Source: Sphagnum compactum
Lineage: Eukaryota; Bryophyta; Sphagnopsida; Sphagnales
Direction: 5' to 3'
DNA length: 64,000 bases
NCBI GenBank assembly: GCA_965153455.1
Contig: OZ234496.1
Location: 8,765,863-8,829,862, forward strand
Of the stretch, positions 36,036-48,857 are shown piece after piece. The notes under the pieces were generated by a model. That model had not been told where the DNA came from, did no database searches, and was given only the letters and a program-made list of their open reading frames with translations. The first letter of the stretch is position 1. The number at the start of each line of letters is the position of its first letter. Made by a program: the position numbers and the translations under genes.

Positions 36036-36935
36036 AAATTAATTAATTAATTAATTGTCCTTCCATATTGTTAGCTACCTACTAGTTTGGAACTCTAATG
36101 TAGAAAATATTATTCCAATTTCAATTGATTTTCTTCAAAATTTGACAATTAAGAAACTTGAATTTTTTTGCATTTTCATTATTTGTTTTCCAATTAGCAA
36201 AAAATCACCAAAATTAGATTATGTGTGTGGGGGTATGTAGGAATGAAGAGGGATCAATCACTCACATACATACACACACAAATAGAACTAACGCCATGAT
36301 GAATGAAATTCATGATATATGTTTGTAACATTTTTCATCTCTTATTAGCAAACTTTTTTTATGGGAATTTTTTTATCAATTGGTAATTATATTTTTAATT
36401 AAATTCGAAAGACAAGTGGGTTTTAGAGTTCTTGCTCACCAGATTTTGAGAAAAAAATTCATGAAAATAGCCAAATTTTTTACATCAGGTTGCAATAGGT
36501 AGACAAAAATATAGAAAGAGTATTTATATTTTTCTACTGTCATAATTCATTTGCAGCCAAATTAGAAGTAACCTTTTTATGGACAGTCCAGAAAAAAATT
36601 GTCAAAAAGAAAAGCATTGCTTATTTTCTTAGGTACTCAAAACACAATTTATTATTTTTCTTTTTATTATCCAAAATTTATTGTCATCTTAAAACAAAAA
36701 AATTGAATCAATTATAAGGTGGCTTAAATATGTGAATATTGAATAATAATAATAATAATAATAATGATAGAGGGAAAAAAATTATTGTTCCCTTACATAA
36801 AAATATCTCAAAAAGTATCCTCTTTTACTCATTAAGTGTCAAATTTGAACATAAGGTGTTCTCTTTAAGGAATTTGGGTGTGCACTTTGACTCCCTCATT
36901 CCCATAACAGCCGCCCTTCTGGATCCTTACCAATG
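36036..36935. other. AT-rich intergenic DNA with a (TAA)n run
   Basis: A trinucleotide run (AAT)n lies at 36742-36765. No gene is supported. Confidence 0.45.
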
Positions 36936-36973
36936 TTAGGTGAATATCAACTTTTGAACACACCAGTTGATAC

Positions 36974-36976
<3 letters not shown>

Positions 36977-37007
<31 letters not shown>

Positions 37008-37453
37008 CAAAAAAAATTTAATTTATAAATATAAATATATATATATATATATAAATCAAATTTTCTTTTGGCTAATGGCATGGTAGTGATATCGAGTGTT
37101 TTTGAAAAAACTTTCATACCAACCTAGTCTTCAAAGGTGTTAGGCTCAAAGGCTGATTTTGGGTTGATATGTGCCAGACATGTATGTATATACCATAAAT
37201 ACTGTTACCAATTTGGCACAAATAAGAAATAAAAAAAGTTCAAAAACTCGAATAAACTCTAAAATAATTTAAATTTATGCCGAAATGGTAAAGGTACTAA
37301 TGTGGTATTACCAAGTATACTTGATAATTGGGATCGATATAGCCCTGGTATATATTAAATTTCATAATTAATTAATATATAATTAATATATTTTAATATT
37401 AGCACAAGGTATATATTAGCAGAAAGGTGGTATATATATATATATATATATAT
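36977..37453. repeat. Three (TA)n microsatellites
   Basis: Runs of alternating TA lie at 36977-37008, about 37036-37052 and 37431-37453. The DNA between them is AT-rich and non-coding. Confidence 0.85.
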
Positions 37454-37487
37454 GTAAGTACTGGGCTGGCTGGTGTTGTGTTAGGTC

Positions 37488-37576
37488 ATACCAGGTTGGC
37501 CTAGCCTAGCCTAGCCTAGCGTAGCTTAGCCTAGGCTGGCCCGACCTATATATAGGCCAAGGTTCCAACCTGGTAT
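37488..37576. repeat. 12-bp perfect inverted repeat enclosing a CCTAG array
   Basis: ATACCAGGTTGG at 37488-37499 and CCAACCTGGTAT at 37565-37576 are perfect reverse complements. Between them lies a tandem GCCTA run from about 37500 to 37530, then TAGGCTGG, which can pair with part of that run. The whole looks like a foldback element of about 90 bp. Confidence 0.6.
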
Positions 37577-38317
37577 CTACCCAAACACGGGTCCTTACTC
37601 GGTATCCAACAGTAACAACAAACAACATCGAATGTCAAAGCAGAGAATTTGGACTAAACAGATTGGTGATGCAAAAAAGAATGAATGGCACCCCCCGTTG
37701 GTGTAGAATGGCCTACGCGGTTGCAGATAGTAAAAATTATGACGCAAGTTTTGTCAAAATTGACGTGGGTTTGTTTTGTTTTGTTTTATTTTTCCACCCA
37801 ATTGATGGAGTAGTTTCATGGTGATGGTGGTGGTGGAAGTTGCTGCGATCAATCATCTCCCAAATCTTGTTGTTGGAAGGAAGAGACGCAAGACAGACAC
37901 TAGTATAAATGGTTTTGCGAATGTGGGTTTTCTTCAAAACTCAATCTTTCGTGGTATGTGTGTGTGTGTGTGTGTTTTTCTTTATCAGACTTTTTGCAAT
38001 AATTTTTGAACATCACTAGTTCTTGTGAAGAAGTCTTTTTCTTGAGTGATTGTAACTGTGCCTGAAGAGTATTGAATATATATTCAGGTGCAGCTGATCT
38101 AGTTGGACTTGATCTGTCTCTCACTCAGCTGGAATTTTTTTTCAGCATTCGAGTAGTTAAGCCAAACAAGCCAGCCAGCCAGCTAGCTAGAAATCAATTG
38201 TTCGGCGAATCCCTCCATGTGAAGAACGAGAATCTTTGCAGGGAAGAGATTTGAGAGTTGTGCACAGAAAGCCAGCCAGTAGGATCTGAAAACTTGGGTT
38301 AACAGATTCATTTCATC
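37577..38317 (+). promoter_or_regulatory. Upstream region of the P450 gene
   Basis: GC content rises toward the gene. A (TG)n run is at 37957-37974. The exact palindrome TGAATATATATTCA at 38073-38086, about 230 bases before the start codon, contains TATATAT and could be a TATA element. No transcription start can be fixed from sequence alone. Confidence 0.35.
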
Positions 38318-41313
38318 ATGGAGATTTTGGCTTCATCGCCCCTACAAATGTTGTTGTTGTTGCAGCAGCAGAAGCATTTTGTTGTTAGCGAAGTAGTAGC
38401 AGCATGTGTGCTATGTTTACTGGCAAGTTCCATGTTGTTTGTGTTGCTGTCACGGAGATCATCACCTTCTTCTGCCGACGAGATGAAGAAGAAGAACTTC
38501 TCACATGAGACTAGTTCAAAGTCTTCTTCTTCATTCTTGTTGCCTCCAGGCTCATTGGGTCTGCCTCTGATTGGAGAAACCTTGGAGTACATGAAGAGCA
38601 TGAGCACCTCCAATCCTGTTTTCATGGCTCAGCATCGCATCAAGTAAGCCCCAGGGACAAATCCTCACACAATTCTTCTTCTTCTTGAGATTCATATGAA
38701 GAAGTCTTTCTGTGGGCACTGGAATGATTCTTTTTGCTTCTTCTTCTTCTTGACAGATTTGGAGATATGTTCAAGTCCAAGTTGATGGGCGCCTTGTGCG
38801 TGGTAGCGACAAAAGCTGACATGATCAAGTGGGTGCTGGCTCGCGATGGCAAACAATTCGTGACTGGGTATCCCAAGTCCTTCAAGGATGTTTTAGGAAG
38901 CGACACGGTACTCAACACGGTCGGGGAGCAGTGGAAGAGCACCCGCAAGTTCGTCGTCAATGGTCTTCGTACTGAGCATCTCAGGAGCCGAGTCTCTGTC
39001 GTCGAGGATCTGGTCCTTGAGTGCTTTGATTCCTGGGAAACCAAACAGATTGTCAATGTCCGCGAAGAAACCAAGAGTGTGAGTAGCAGTGGCACTCTCT
39101 CTCTCTCTTTCTCTGTGTCTCTCTCAACCCCAAGCTTTGCAACTCAGTTTCTTCTTCATGTTCTTTCAGCAATTTGACATTCTTGAATCTTCTTCTTCTT
39201 CTGCTGCTGCTGCAGTTGGCATTCAACGTCATTGCCCAATTTCTTCTGGGATCACGCTTGCGGTCTGGACCCGTCAATGATGCATTGAGAGAAGACTTTT
39301 ACATTTTGTGTGAAGGACTTCTGGCCATACCCATCAAGCTTCCTGGCACCAAATTCTCAAAAGCCCTGCAGGTAGAGAAAGACTCAAAAAAACCAGCAAG
39401 TCTAGGACTAGGAGCTGCAATGAATTTCAATACATTGAAATCTTGTTTTGACTCTTCAGTCATGTGCTTGATTGATAGAACTCGAGGAATTCTTGAGAAG
39501 AGTGGCATGGTCCCATTCAGGACTTAGGGTTGCAGCATGGTTCCATTAGGGACTTAGCGTTGGGTCTTTTATGTTTGTAAGGGTTTTCTTTTGGTTCTGG
39601 TATTTGCAGGCAAGGGCAAGGATTATTGAGACACTTGAAAGAGATGTAGTGAGCAAGCCCAGGCCTGAGAATGATGAAGACCATTATGCTGACTACATGG
39701 AGCATACACGACGTGAGAATTTTCCTGGCATGACAGAAGAGAGACTGCTGGAAAAGACACGCTCTCACATGCTTGGGATGATGTTTGCTGGTCATGAGAC
39801 AGGAGCTTGCGCCATGCTCTTTGCTGTTAAGTACATCTCGGAGCATCCGGATGTCTTGGCTGAGCTCCGGGTAAGCTGAAACTCTCTCTCTCTCTCTCTC
39901 TCTGTGGCTCAACATCAATCATCAGTTGCAAAAGTTGTAGACCTGTGTCACAGTCCCTGCATCTTCTCTTCCTAAGCAACACGGTTAGTTGCTGACATTT
40001 TGAAGGCTGAATCTCTCTGATTGTCATCTTCCAGGCTGAGCACGAAAAGATTCAAGCAGCTAAATATGGGAGTGACTCAAGGCTAACATGGGATGACTTC
40101 AAGAACATGCGCTTCACTCAGCATGTAAGAAACACCTCAAAGCTCTCTCTCAGCCTATGGCTTTATCTGTGCTTGAAGACATGACCTCATGATGAATCAC
40201 ATGGGTCAGGTGAATGCATTGCACTGGTGCTGCTGCATCAGACAGTCAGTGGGCCACAAGTACATAATTGTGTGATTTGAGTATTTGAGGAAGTATTCTA
40301 ATATTACAGGGCTCCTGGGTGCATGCACGAATGGATTACAGGTTATAATAGAGACATTGCGGCTAAGCACCCCTGTTGCTCTTCTATGGCGTGAGGCTAT
40401 TGAAGATGTTCCACTGCATGGTATTCTATCAGTCTCTCTCTCACAAATGACTCTAATTGTGCAATTTATGAACAAGGTTGGAAGCTGCAAAAAAGAATTA
40501 TTCAGTCTGTGTAGTAGATTCAATTGAGATTCAGGAAGAAGTTAGAACTTGCCTGGACTGTAATTGGGTACTCATTGCTTTGATGCATTGCTTGTTTTTT
40601 TCTCCTTCAGGGTATGTGGTTCCAAAAGGGTGTAAATTGGCTTGTGCACTTCGGGAAGTTCACCATGACCCTGCTCACTATGAAAATCCCAAACAATTCA
40701 ACCCATGGCGCCATGAAAAGGTACGTATATACAAACTGGCTTGGATCCCCCATTCCCCACAAACATTGTACTCAGAATACTAGAATATCACCAGCAGCTG
40801 ATTATCAAAGGAAACTTGGGTGAGAGATCAGACTGGGGGGGTGGAGGGTTGATTACTTGGTCAGGTCTTCACATACTAATCACAGTAGCCAACAAGTTAT
40901 GTACTGAGATCTGATGTGCAAGAATAAGATGGACATAAGAAAATTCTCTCTTTTGGTCATGAGTGTTTTTTTGGTCACAATTCTTTGTGCTCATGTCCTC
41001 AATCTTACTCCAGCAAGACAGTCTAACTAAATTTATTATGTCTTTCTGTAATTATGTACAGGAGATTGTCAATCCAGCAAACAAACCTCCCTTCTTGGCA
41101 TTTGGAGGAGGCCCACGCTTGTGCCCAGGAGCCGATTTGGCAAAGCTGGAGATATCCATCTTCCTTCACCACCTTGTTACGAAATATCAATGGGAGCTAT
41201 GCGGAGGAGATGAAGTGTCATATTTCCCATTGCCAAAGCTGAGCAAAGGACTTCAGCTTCGTGTGAAGAAATGCGTCAAGTCAACAGACCCCATGTTTGA
41301 GACATCTCTATAA
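38318..41313 (+). CDS. Cytochrome P450 of the CYP85 clan
   Basis: Eight exons, 38318-38643, 38757-39078, 39216-39371, 39610-39870, 40035-40124, 40342-40420, 40611-40720 and 41062-41313, join in frame to 531 residues. An N-terminal membrane anchor (about 21-45) is followed by a Ser/Lys-rich linker and the hinge LPPGSLGLPLIGE (75-87). The oxygen-binding helix reads FAGHETG (327-333), ExxR is ETLR (389-392), the PERF region is FNPWR (441-445), and the haem loop is FGGGPRLCPG (462-471) with Cys469. FNPWR and the AKLE...FLHHLV tail are usual in the CYP85 clan, which oxidises brassinosteroids, other sterols, gibberellin precursors or abscisic acid. By eye it is closest in style to CYP90/CYP724. The substrate is not known, and the subfamily needs a tree. 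One odd point is Gly333 where most P450s have Thr or Ser. Confidence 0.93.
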
Positions 41314-42778
41314 AGCACAACAAAACTGTCATTAAGATTTCACAAGCAGGTTTGGAAAATGAATTTTGCACACAACCCCCCCCCCTCTGACAAGCAAAAG
41401 ATGAAGAGACAAGCTCCAAACTTTCCCTTAGATGTTTGATTTAAAACACTGGGTGCAGCACTAAAGTTAACTAGCTGATATTTTGTGATGCACTCTCTGT
41501 ATGTGTACACCTGCAACATCACCAAGCACTTAGTAACATATACTGACACATAATTTTTTGACCTCCTGTGTAGTAGTAGTTGATTGATGCTACATAGATG
41601 GGATCTGTACACCACCTGGACCAGTTATTAGTATTACAAAAGACCACAAGGAAGATCACTGAGCTAAACTAGTACAATGATCTGGCCCACATTCTTCATA
41701 TACCCTTAGAGAGTCATATATGAGCAGCTGACATTCTTAGCTGATTGATTAAACCTGTTTTATGTAACATTTTATTTATTTTCAACAATGGATTGCCAAG
41801 TTCAACTGTAGGATATTTGGATTTTGGGTCTTGTGAGAAACTGCAATTAGTGGATCTTCAGCGCTGCTGCACATGATCTTTTATGTGAGACTTGAGCAAG
41901 CAAGCCTCTTTGTAAAAGAGTATCTCTCACCCTGCAAAACACTCATCACTTGCAGAACTAATTTTTGTCATTCAAATGATATTATGTTACCAACCTTCTG
42001 ATGTTATGCAAGTGGATCTAAATAGGTTCTGGGAGGAGCCGAATGATTCTTGTGTGTTAAATTGATGGATGTGTCTTTCAATAGCAACACAGGGCAGATG
42101 AAACAGGTGGTTCCATGTGACTTCAGAGTCAATCCTCTAAAGAAAACACAAGCTCTTTGATCTAGGATTAACACAATCTAAATCCCATTCTTTAATTGAG
42201 GACGAACACAAATCTAAACCCACCCATTTAAGCCTCAAAATCCACATAGTCAACATAAGACGAAAAATCTGACATACAAATTGGAGAGATAATAATGTGA
42301 CCTTCATTTAGTTATATCAAGTAATTTTATAGTATTAAGAAATTTGCTTGATCCACATTTCTACACTTGAGAATAAAACTCAGTTTTTATTACTTGAAAA
42401 TCGTAGCAATTCTTGTTCACTATTGTCATTTACAAATTCATTACAGTGATGTTCTTCAAAATCACTCAAAAATGAATGAACTATTTAGTAGTGTTTTGCA
42501 CTCATCTTTCCTTGTAGTGAGATCTCTTGACAAGTTAGCATTTTGTAAATTTCATAGCACTTGCTGTTCACTTGTCGTTATTTACAAATTCACTATGGCG
42601 AATTACTTCAAAATCACTAAAAATGTTGTTGCAAATTGCACTGGTGAGACCCAAATTTCTGGAGAAAGAACCTGATTCAGATATCCATCCTGCCCCAAGG
42701 AAAAGCTCTAAAAGCCGGATCATGGAGGACTGACAGAACCTTTCAGTTGAAGGGTGATGTACAGATACCAAAGACTTG
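41314..42778. other. 3' flank of the P450 gene
   Basis: The first 300 or so bases are probably 3' UTR. Near-duplicated words, for example CTTGTTCACTATTGTCATTTACAAATTCA at 42413 and a related run at 42563, indicate a 150-base-period diverged duplication in 42400-42640. No gene is recognised. Confidence 0.4.
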
Positions 42779-42782
42779 GGTT

Positions 42783-42813
42783 TAGGGTTTATAGGATTTA
42801 TCCTAAACCCTAA
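42783..42813. repeat. Inverted telomere-motif palindrome
   Basis: TAGGGTTTATAGGAT is followed at once by its imperfect reverse complement ATCCTAAACCCTAAA. Both halves carry the plant telobox AAACCCTA. It may be a relic of telomere-like insertion or a transcription-factor site; neither can be shown here. Confidence 0.5.
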
Positions 42814-44460
42814 ACACTATTTCGGGTTGCTGATGTAGAAGCCAATTGAGGAATTTAAATTTGAGGGAGAAGAAACTTGACTGTGTGAATGTCTGCATTT
42901 GTGGATAGATCCAGATCATGAATTTCTGCCAGCAGATTTTTTTTTATGGTGGCCTCTGTTATGTGCTCCTTCTTGAAATCTCTAGACTAATTTACTTCAA
43001 AAGATAGCATCTCTGTTGAGGGAACTTGTCAACAGTTCTTATTCACATTTGAGCACATATTACTTGATGTGCAAAGGACCTTTTCATGGACCATAAATTC
43101 AGGGAAGCATTGGATTCAGACTTAGAGGAAATAGCAGAAAACAACATCCGTGAGGAATATAAAGAATATAGATCTCTCACAAGCTATACTTTGAAGATGT
43201 GGACTTTGTCTTTGATATGTCAAGTTGTGGACATCTACAGGGAAAACCATTGATGGATTTTTTCTCCATGATCAGCTTTGATCCTCTTTGATATGTCAAG
43301 TTGTGGAGATCTATTGGGAAAGCCATTGATGGATTTCTCTGAGATAATTAGGTTTCATCCTCTTGATGATGGAGATGACATTGCAGACTTGATCTTAGAT
43401 GACAACAGGACTAACAACTGGTTTGCTGCCAGTGGTATCCCTGTTGCTGAAAGATACAAGAGAATCTCGTGCAGCAACTAATGAATGACAACACTTCCAT
43501 TTCTTTGAGTTCAAAATGGCTTAAGGTTTTTGACTCGTGCATTGATTCACAAAGCTTCAATTTTGAGGTTTTTGACAATGCAATGCACAAATTGATCTCA
43601 TTTGCATCTTGGAAATCTGAGATTCAATCATCTGCTTTGAATAATCTGTTGTACCCTGTCAACAAAGTTTTGTTAGAGGGCTAGTAATGGGTATGGAGAT
43701 TCAATTCTGTACATGTGCACAGATTGTTTCTGTGCACTCCTAAAAGACTGGGTGATTATTGAACTAATATCATGTATTGGTGAAACCCAAATTCAGCAAG
43801 TAAAGCGCTTGCCTCATTTCTTTTCTACCATTTCACTATCGAAAGTTGTGGGTCAAATTAATTGCAGTCTTTTGCTGCATTTTGTATCTTAATTCATTTT
43901 TTCTTCTTTCAAATTTTGTGTGAAATGTATGGTTTCTGTTGGAGCTTGCAGTGAGCAGTTTCTGGTCTAGAATTGCAAACCAGACATTCTGAAGCTGCCA
44001 CGCTATTTTGACTAAGTTGGTTCACATACAAAAATTGTTGCCGGTAGGCTCTGTTGTTATAACAATCTGTGCTGGTGGACTGTAAAGCTACAAGCATCAA
44101 TGAGTCTACTGGTCATGATCCCAAAAGCCGCAAGCTCATTGAGTGTTTTCTGTATTCAAGCACGGAGTTGGTTTTGACTAGATTGTTGGAGGTAACCTTT
44201 GCATTTGATGCTTATGAAACTTCAAGTTTTTCATTGTCTAGGGTTTCTTCTTCATTGTTTTTGTGGGTACGAAATAATATGACCAAGAATGCGGATAGAT
44301 TACAGGTCCATACATGGCTACCCACCCACTGTCCTGAAATTGAACCAGAAGCTTTGGAAAAGTTTCAAAAATCCTCCCATCCATCTACAACAACCAAAAG
44401 GACAATCAAACTATTCAACTACTTTCTATGTATCTATCTATATTGTGTACTTTAAGTCCA
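42814..44460 (+). other. Gene-like but unrecognised stretch, possibly a pseudogene
   Basis: Composition is closer to the genes than to the AT-rich spacers. Open pieces include an acidic segment at about 43075-43200 and frames at 43278-43481, 43469-43684 and 44069-44455. None shows a domain I recognise, and no splicing scheme joins them convincingly. A direct duplication of 76 bases (TTTGATATGTCAAGTTGTGG at 43211 and again at 43287) breaks the frames. It may be the remains of a gene. Confidence 0.3.
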
Positions 44461-46608
44461 TTGAATTGTTTGCTTGGATTGTTTGCTTTCTTCCGCCTCA
44501 CCCTTGCAAGTATGTAGTATATACGAGGTCTATCATCATGAAACTGACATTACCATAACAAGCAAGCAAAGTTATAATGAATTTTGCGGTAAACCTCTCA
44601 TATAGGGTGCCCACTAGATGACAATACAATCTTTTTCCATTTCAACCACTTGCACATTTTGACCATGCACACTACATGTATGTCTTACTTTATGAACATA
44701 AGTTATAAACATCCATGGATATCATGCATGGATTTTCATTGCTTACCTTCCAAGAATCTAGTCCACCAAAGGGCAAAGTTATATTTTCCAAAACACTTAA
44801 GATAAAGGGGTTTTTATTTCTAGTGTGCTATGAAATAATGGATTATTGAAAGCATATTTCATTAAAATTGAAAATATTTTAGGTATATTTTCATTATGAA
44901 TTCTAGGCACCCTATTTACATTTATATATAAATTACAGAATTTACTTCCTTATGAATTAGTTACACCTTATGTTTTTTTGCACATTGTTTTGAAAAAATT
45001 GAAGTGACCTTCTTGGGGGCGACACATAGCCCTAGCTATGTTTTCTTTCTTGTGTGAAATTTCGCCAAAATGCAAGAAATAAAAATAAAAGGGAATATTT
45101 TGGCACAATATTTCTTTTTTTCTGAAAAAAAACCAAAATTTGAGGATTTTTTTTTCTTAAAAAAAAATTCACCACATTTGGACTATGCTTTTAGTTTGGT
45201 AGTAGTTTTTAAACTAGTTTTTAAAAAGTGTCTAGACAAGTTCCAAAATGTGTTGCCATTTAATGTTAAATCCTTCTTCAGATGCTACCTAATGATGCAA
45301 CATCTGAAATTTGAAAAAAAAATCATTGGGCCCTGGTTGCTTTATTAGGAATTTGCAAATGAAAATTTATTGTTTTAGATCGTAGATGTAAAATAATTTC
45401 ATTTTAAATTTAAGTGTTGAATCTTTGGGAATGCAATTAAAAGAATGGGTGGGAATTTAGATCATTCAAAAGATAAATTAATTGGTTTTATTGTAGTGAT
45501 ATAATAGTTGAGAAAATATATTAAATCTAATGATTTCATTGGCATGATCACATTTTGCCTATATACCTTGTTTTGTCTTTTGTGCATTTGCAAATATCTT
45601 TCATAAAATTGTGATAAATGTTGGGTGTACATATTTCTTTTAATATATCCATTACGTAAAGGTATGTAGGTTTGTAAAATTTTCAAATTTGGATATTGAA
45701 AGAATATATAGAATGAAAAGTGTAAAGTTTGGTAATGAAAATGGTAAAAGTCATTTCAAATCTCCTTTTACTAATTTGTCACCATAACTAAAATAATCTT
45801 CAAACAAAATTGAGTGCCACTACAAATTGTGGGAATGCATAATACTATTGACTATATCATGATGATTTTTCATGTTCTCAAGGACATGCTCGTAAGTAAA
45901 CGTAAACTTCAAAATATTTATTTTACATTGGTCTCATTATAATTGAAACAAAGCACACCAAAGTTCTTAATTGGCATTATTTGATAGCAAAGGATAGAAC
46001 ATGAAAACCTCAGATAATTTGATGAAAGAAAATTGGGGCGGTAGCCAAGGTGAACAACCAACAATATCATTAGGAGGAAAACCCCACATTTGCAAATTAC
46101 ATTTTCACCTGAAAATATTGAAAATAACAAACCTAGTTGAAAAATGGTTTTTGCAATTGTAATATATTATTTGCAATTGAAAATCATGTTCCTTAATTTG
46201 ATCCAATCCAAGGTTACAAAGGAACAACAATGAAGTGGTTTTTTTTGTCTTTTGGTCCTAAGATGAGCATAAATGGAAAGGTTTTTTCTTGTTTTTTTTT
46301 GGGTCATATATTCCAAAGTTGGAAGGAGCCAAAATGGATTGGAGTTTTTTTTTAATTCCTTTTGGATTGGAGCTACATAACAAGATGAATTGTCAAAACA
46401 AAATTACCAAATGTTAAATGTGATAGTTGAGTTATCATTGAATTATTGAATTATTTATTTGCTTGTGAAAATTTTATTTAAAATTTTGTAGATAGATAAT
46501 TTGTACATGCATAATTATAATGTACAAGTGTAACATTTTATTTTGTCAATTATAATGCAATGCATTACATAAATTATATACATATACTATTGAATATTTT
46601 AATTCATT
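44461..46608. other. AT-rich intergenic DNA
   Basis: No gene, RNA or element end was recognised. Confidence 0.45.
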
Positions 46609-46762
46609 CACTATTACAAAATATGGGTGTAATTCATTAGTCCCTATTCACTAGATTAGTGAATTCACTATTTCCCCATTAGGTCCCATTCATTGCAACC
46701 AGTGAAGTCACTCAAAATCCAATGAAATCATTTGGCATACGCAGACACCTTTTGTTGTAATG
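46609..46762 (+). mobile_element. Second non-autonomous CACTA element, 154 bp
   Basis: It has the same orientation, order and exact length as the copy at 25336. It starts CACTATTACAAAA and ends TTTTGTTGTAATG. The flanks are ATT on both sides (46606-46608 and 46763-46765), a 3-bp target duplication different from that of the other copy. Base differences are mostly C-to-T or G-to-A, in line with deamination. Confidence 0.8.
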
Positions 46763-48857
46763 ATTCTTTTAAATTTTAAATTTTATTTATATGGTGGAAT
46801 ATTTTAAAAAATTGAATTTAGAAAATCATTTGCAAAACTCAAGTATCAAACATTTGGTAGTTTTATTTTTAATAATTCATCTTGGGTGTAAGCAAAATAA
46901 AATAAACAACTTGATTACCTTGTTAAAACTAGAATAAATAGGTTTAAAATAGCAACAAAACCCATTATAAAATTGTGGAACATTGAATGTTTTCATTTCA
47001 ATGATTAAATATGATATATGTTTACCTTAATGTGCATTGGTTTTCATATTTCAAACTGTAAAAGTAGTTTTTAGATAGGTTTTTCAAACTACAAGTAGCT
47101 TTTGACATTTACTTTTCACTATTGACTTTTGGTTTTAAGTAGTTGTCAAATAGGTTTTTACAATTTTTTTTAATGACTCACTAAAACATATGTTGATCTT
47201 CATTTCTTAATTTATTTACATATCAATTTCATTCATTTTAAAACCAAAAAGTAGGTTTGAACACATATTTTTCAATTGGTTTCAAATGTTTTTTTATTTA
47301 AAATTCATTTTATTTTTATTTTTTTAGAAGTAGATTCTTATAAATTTAATAGAGCCAACTAATGTTACTGGACACATATTTTCACCTAATTTGATGTTAC
47401 TTTATGGTAGTTATATGAAAGGCACAAAGTTAAAGTGGAGACATTTACTTTTTTGGTATACTATATCTTGATTTGACCCTCTTGTTCCACCTTTCCAATC
47501 CAAAAGGAATAGCCATCACAAATTTAGCATCTGACGAAATGAAATCGTGTGAAGTTCGTTCATTCAAAGGTTCATACATTTTTACACATGAATACCATGT
47601 GTTGATGAATGAAATATAAACCTATGAATGAATGAATGTCACACGAATTTTGCATCAACAACTTTTACACAATTTCCATTATTAAGTCATGAGATGCTCA
47701 GTTTGTGATGGCAAAGGAGCTGGTCCATTTTGATTCTTTCTAGCTTTGGAATATAGGACCAAAAGAGACAAAAAGTCGTTTTCCTTGTTCTTTTATAACT
47801 TTGGATAGGATCAAATTAAGGATCAAATAGGAACCCTTCCATTGTTGTACATCAAAAGGAACCAAAAAAAAAACCCCTCCATTTATGTTCCTTTTAGCAT
47901 TGGATAAAACCACAATGAACCAAAAAAAAAGGTTCTTTTTCCTTTATTTTTCCTTTTAAATAAATGGCCCAATATAAAAAACAAGTGTCAATTATTGCCC
48001 ATCTTCACTCCAAACCATTCATGGCCTTTATTTTAATGCCTACCAAGTTGTCACGTATATGTAAATATTATTCTTAGGTCCATAATTTGTTAATTGAATA
48101 TCTAATTGGATTTTAAATTAAATTATGGAACAAATCTCCAAATGGATATGTCATTGTTGTGTGATTAGTTTTATACTTAGGTGAAAAGTGGTAAATTAGA
48201 CCAAAAAATATGTTTCTTGAAATCCCATTTTAAAATACAATAAACTTCTACATAAAGACAAGAAAGTAGATTGGAAAACTTCATATGTTTCATTTTGAAA
48301 ACATCTATCCTCCATTGGGTTTATGGTAAGTTGAGTATAATTTTTTTAAAATTTTAGTATAATAAAAGTAGGTAATAAATATGTAACTTGGAAATTGACT
48401 AACAAATATTTTTTCAAACCTTCTTTTAACTTATAAGTTGAATATATTTTGATTATAATGCAAAAAAATGAAAAGCCACAAGTACATTTTAGGACCCATT
48501 AATTCAAAATTAAAAAAATGCAACATTTCATCTATTTACAACCTACTTAAAAGCTATAAAGTAGATTGTGAATTTTTTTGAATTTCAGTGAATATACTTA
48601 AACATATTTTAAAAATGTAGTATTTATTTATTTAAATTTTAAACAAAGTTGAAGAAAATGTTCATATCAATCATTGAACTAAATAATGTTTTAAAGTTCA
48701 ATATATCAAAGTTTATTTGATGACTACTTTTCATTTATGCTACAAGGAACATGAGCAATCTAATTTACCATGCTTAAACCCACCCATATAGTATTTATGG
48801 GGTAACTTTTCTGGGGGGCCTATTTTCGCATTGAATTGAGCTATTAAAAAAAGTTGA
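46763..48857. other. AT-rich intergenic DNA
   Basis: No gene is recognised. A loosely repeated GGAACCAAAAAAAAA/TTCCTTTT theme lies at 47770-47960 and 46200-46380, in opposite senses. It could be another decayed element. Confidence 0.4.

Noticed and set aside
38640-39095. Antisense 151-codon frame in the P450 gene
   Set aside because: Mirror of exon 2 on the coding strand; it crosses an intron border and has no known domain.
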